Shown: in pieces, positions 5,432-7,056 of the stretch
How the letters are laid out: the number at the start of each line of letters is the position of its first letter
How positions within the stretch are numbered: the stretch's first letter is position 1
Source: an uncultured Bacteroidota bacterium
GTDB lineage: Bacteria > Bacteroidota > Bacteroidia > Bacteroidales > UBA12481
Reading direction: 5' to 3'
Assembly: GCA_903832165.1 (NCBI GenBank)
Contig: CAILAQ010000274.1
Location: 1-7,056 of the forward strand
Length of the DNA stretch: 7,056 nucleotides
Notes under the pieces: model-generated
Seen by the model: the letters and a program-made list of their open reading frames with translations, nothing else
Database searches by the model: none
What the model was told of the DNA's origin: nothing
Translations under genes and position numbers: made by a program

Positions 5432-7056
5432 TGGCAGTTACAAGTTTCAGTACATAGGTTTCACCCAGCAAGGTTTTGAAAGTCAACTGATCGCCAGCCA
5501 GGATTTTCAGCTGGTTTTTCCCGGAAGTCAGTCTAACCTGTTTTCCGGGCCATGGGTTTTCTATGATGCATTCGCGGCCTTTTTCACTTGTAATCTTTAC
5601 ATAAGGAATGTTCCCTGCCTTTTTTTCAGATGAAACCAGGAAAGCTCCCCAGGTTCGCAGGTTATCAAAACTGGCATTTTTTCCAGCTGGCCAGGCAGGA
5701 AATACACGTATTATTCCTTCATAGCCCTGCAATAGCATTTCATTAATGCAGGAAGGAACAGCACTGAGTGTTTCGGTGAGTCCGCCTGATTGCGGAATCC
5801 AAAGGTTGGGCAGAGCTGTTTTCGCTATTCTTTCCTTTAGTCTGATGAGAATCGTATCCGGATTAAAACCAACTCTGACAGCTGTAGTGAAATAGGTTTC
5901 TATTCCATTTCCAAGATTGTTCCAGTCGGCATCGCCACCCGGATCACTGTCCCACCGTCCGATTTCTTTGCTCAAAATCCCTGTAAACACAGGGTCAGTT
6001 TTTACTCCGGATATACCTCCCGGAAATCCATGCACGTAGGCCATCACCCTACCAAAACCTGGCTTTGTTCGGCTTTCTGAACCCGAGCTGGTTCCCCCTT
6101 CAGCCGCCTTGATCCTGATCTCTCCATTAATATTAGCCATTGGAACCGGATACAAATGATCGCGGATATGTTCCCATTTTTTGCGCTGCGGATCATCTTT
6201 CCCGAGAAAGGTGCTCATCTCGATAAACCCTTTGGCAAACATTTTAAGAAGACCGAGGGTATTGGTATTGTTGTAATCGCCCGAAATCATGTCTTGTCTC
6301 CAATTCGCAGTCCAAGGTCCAACCTCCCAGAAATTATCGTTGTAGCTGTTGTACTGCCCGTTTTCGTATTTCAGATAGTCTTCCCAGAAATTCGCCACTT
6401 CCCTGATAAATGGATAAACTTTAAGCGCATAAGTTGTATCATAGGTGTGATAAAATCGCTGGAACATATTGACAGTTAAAAATATGGCATCGCTTCTCTG
6501 TCCGCAGAACATATGACCACCTTCCAGGTTCAGATCTTTAATGCCATAGGTTTTCATCATTTTTTCTTCGGTCAGCGGATACATCGATGAGCTGAATCCT
6601 TTGGGCCCGATGCCCACCGGATAATATACCCCGCGGCTATTGAGAATTTCACGCGCGTGTTTCTTCGCCTTCTCCATATATTCCAGGATCGGCGTATCGT
6701 ATGGATCTGTCAGGGAAATATGGTTTGATGAGAAGCAAGCCCACCATGGCGCTTGAAAATTATAATTGGTGTGATAGTCACCTTCCCAGGCATTTACTGC
6801 GTCGTCAGTGATTGAGTTGCCACATAATCCGGGAGGAAAATTTTTATTTCTGCTGCAACAGGCAAGCAGATACTGCGATCCGTAATAGTATTTCATCAAG
6901 GCCGTATCTGCAATTTCAATTCTCGATTCAGACCAAAAATGATTCCACCAGGCTTCGTTGGTTTCCTTCAGAATCGCAACGCTTTTCGGGCTTGTGTTTT
7001 GTGCCATGGAACAGGCTTTTTCCAAATACCGGGGATCATCATGGTTGGTGCAGAGA
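5427..7056 (-). CDS. GH95-like (alpha/alpha)6 glycoside hydrolase, 5' partial
   Basis: The frame stays open to the window edge, so the N-terminus is missing. The TTG at 7023-7025 is not a credible start because the protein reads on upstream. Counting from the first complete codon (7053-7055), 542 residues are visible. The motif WEGDYHTNYNFQAPWW corresponds to the GH95 substrate-binding block, with the N-x-N pair at N97 and N99. E244 (NFWEVGPW) lies 147 residues further on, close to the 145-residue spacing to the general acid in AfcA. A C-terminal block INEMLLQGYEGIIRVFPAWP aligns without gaps to the canonical GH95 end of the barrel. However, the catalytic Asp position holds Glu (E428, in TET). 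A beta domain follows. It is probably a divergent GH95-clan enzyme acting on fucosylated or related glycans. It lies upstream of GH29 on the same strand, and the 188-base gap contains a separate promoter. Specificity is unknown. Confidence 0.8.
   Translation of the reverse strand, partial: LCTNHDDPRYLEKACSMAQNTSPKSVAILKETNEAWWNHFWSESRIEIADTALMKYYYGSQYLLACCSRNKNFPPGLCGNSITDDAVNAWEGDYHTNYNFQAPWWACFSSNHISLTDPYDTPILEYMEKAKKHAREILNSRGVYYPVGIGPKGFSSSMYPLTEEKMMKTYGIKDLNLEGGHMFCGQRSDAIFLTVNMFQRFYHTYDTTYALKVYPFIREVANFWEDYLKYENGQYNSYNDNFWEVGPWTANWRQDMISGDYNNTNTLGLLKMFAKGFIEMSTFLGKDDPQRKKWEHIRDHLYPVPMANINGEIRIKAAEGGTSSGSESRTKPGFGRVMAYVHGFPGGISGVKTDPVFTGILSKEIGRWDSDPGGDADWNNLGNGIETYFTTAVRVGFNPDTILIRLKERIAKTALPNLWIPQSGGLTETLSAVPSCINEMLLQGYEGIIRVFPAWPAGKNASFDNLRTWGAFLVSSEKKAGNIPYVKITSEKGRECIIENPWPGKQVRLTSGKNQLKILAGDQLTFKTLLGETYVLKLVTAN

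Noticed and set aside
5367..5633. Plus-strand frame of 88 codons over the end of the GH95-like gene
   Set aside because: It starts inside a repeat and is antisense to a well-supported coding region.

Overview
The window looks like a piece of a Bacteroidota chromosome, probably part of a polysaccharide or fucoside utilisation region. Three things support this. The carbohydrate enzymes are typical of that phylum. One enzyme starts with a lipoprotein signal. The promoter I can recognise (5296-5326, minus strand) has the Bacteroidota -33 TTTG / -7 TAnnTTTG form with 19 bases between the boxes. No SusC/SusD pair, regulator or sulfatase is visible, so calling this a complete utilisation locus would go beyond the evidence.

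Layout. An AT-rich leader (1-221) precedes a plus-strand GH95 fucosidase-type lipoprotein (222-2627). A compound REP-like inverted repeat (2627-2680) follows, then a small intact IS200/RAYT-type Y1 HUH transposase on the minus strand (2732-3196). Next is a 138-residue helical protein of unknown function on the plus strand (3328-3744). A repeat-rich joint (3785-3909) holds a short palindromic repeat and a twelve-unit heptamer array. Two minus-strand carbohydrate enzymes fill the rest: a secreted GH29 alpha-L-fucosidase (3910-5238) and, upstream of it, a GH95-like (alpha/alpha)6 hydrolase (5427-7056) cut off at its N-terminus by the window edge.

How the genes fit together. GH95 enzymes are inverting and GH29 enzymes retaining exo-fucosidases, and together they would trim terminal L-fucose (for GH95 also L-galactose) from host, plant or algal glycans. 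The third enzyme keeps the GH95 N-x-N pair but has Glu where the catalytic Asp is expected. It is probably a divergent subfamily with its own linkage or sugar preference. The transposase and the unknown protein sit between the convergent enzyme blocks and look like accessory insertions.

The most unusual aspect is the non-coding DNA. Four different repeat families occupy the gene joints, and several touch a stop codon or a 5' leader. The GH29 promoter, with two short palindromes beside it, is bracketed by inverted copies of one repeat family. I see no RNA gene, CRISPR array or defence system, and no clear new multi-gene system.
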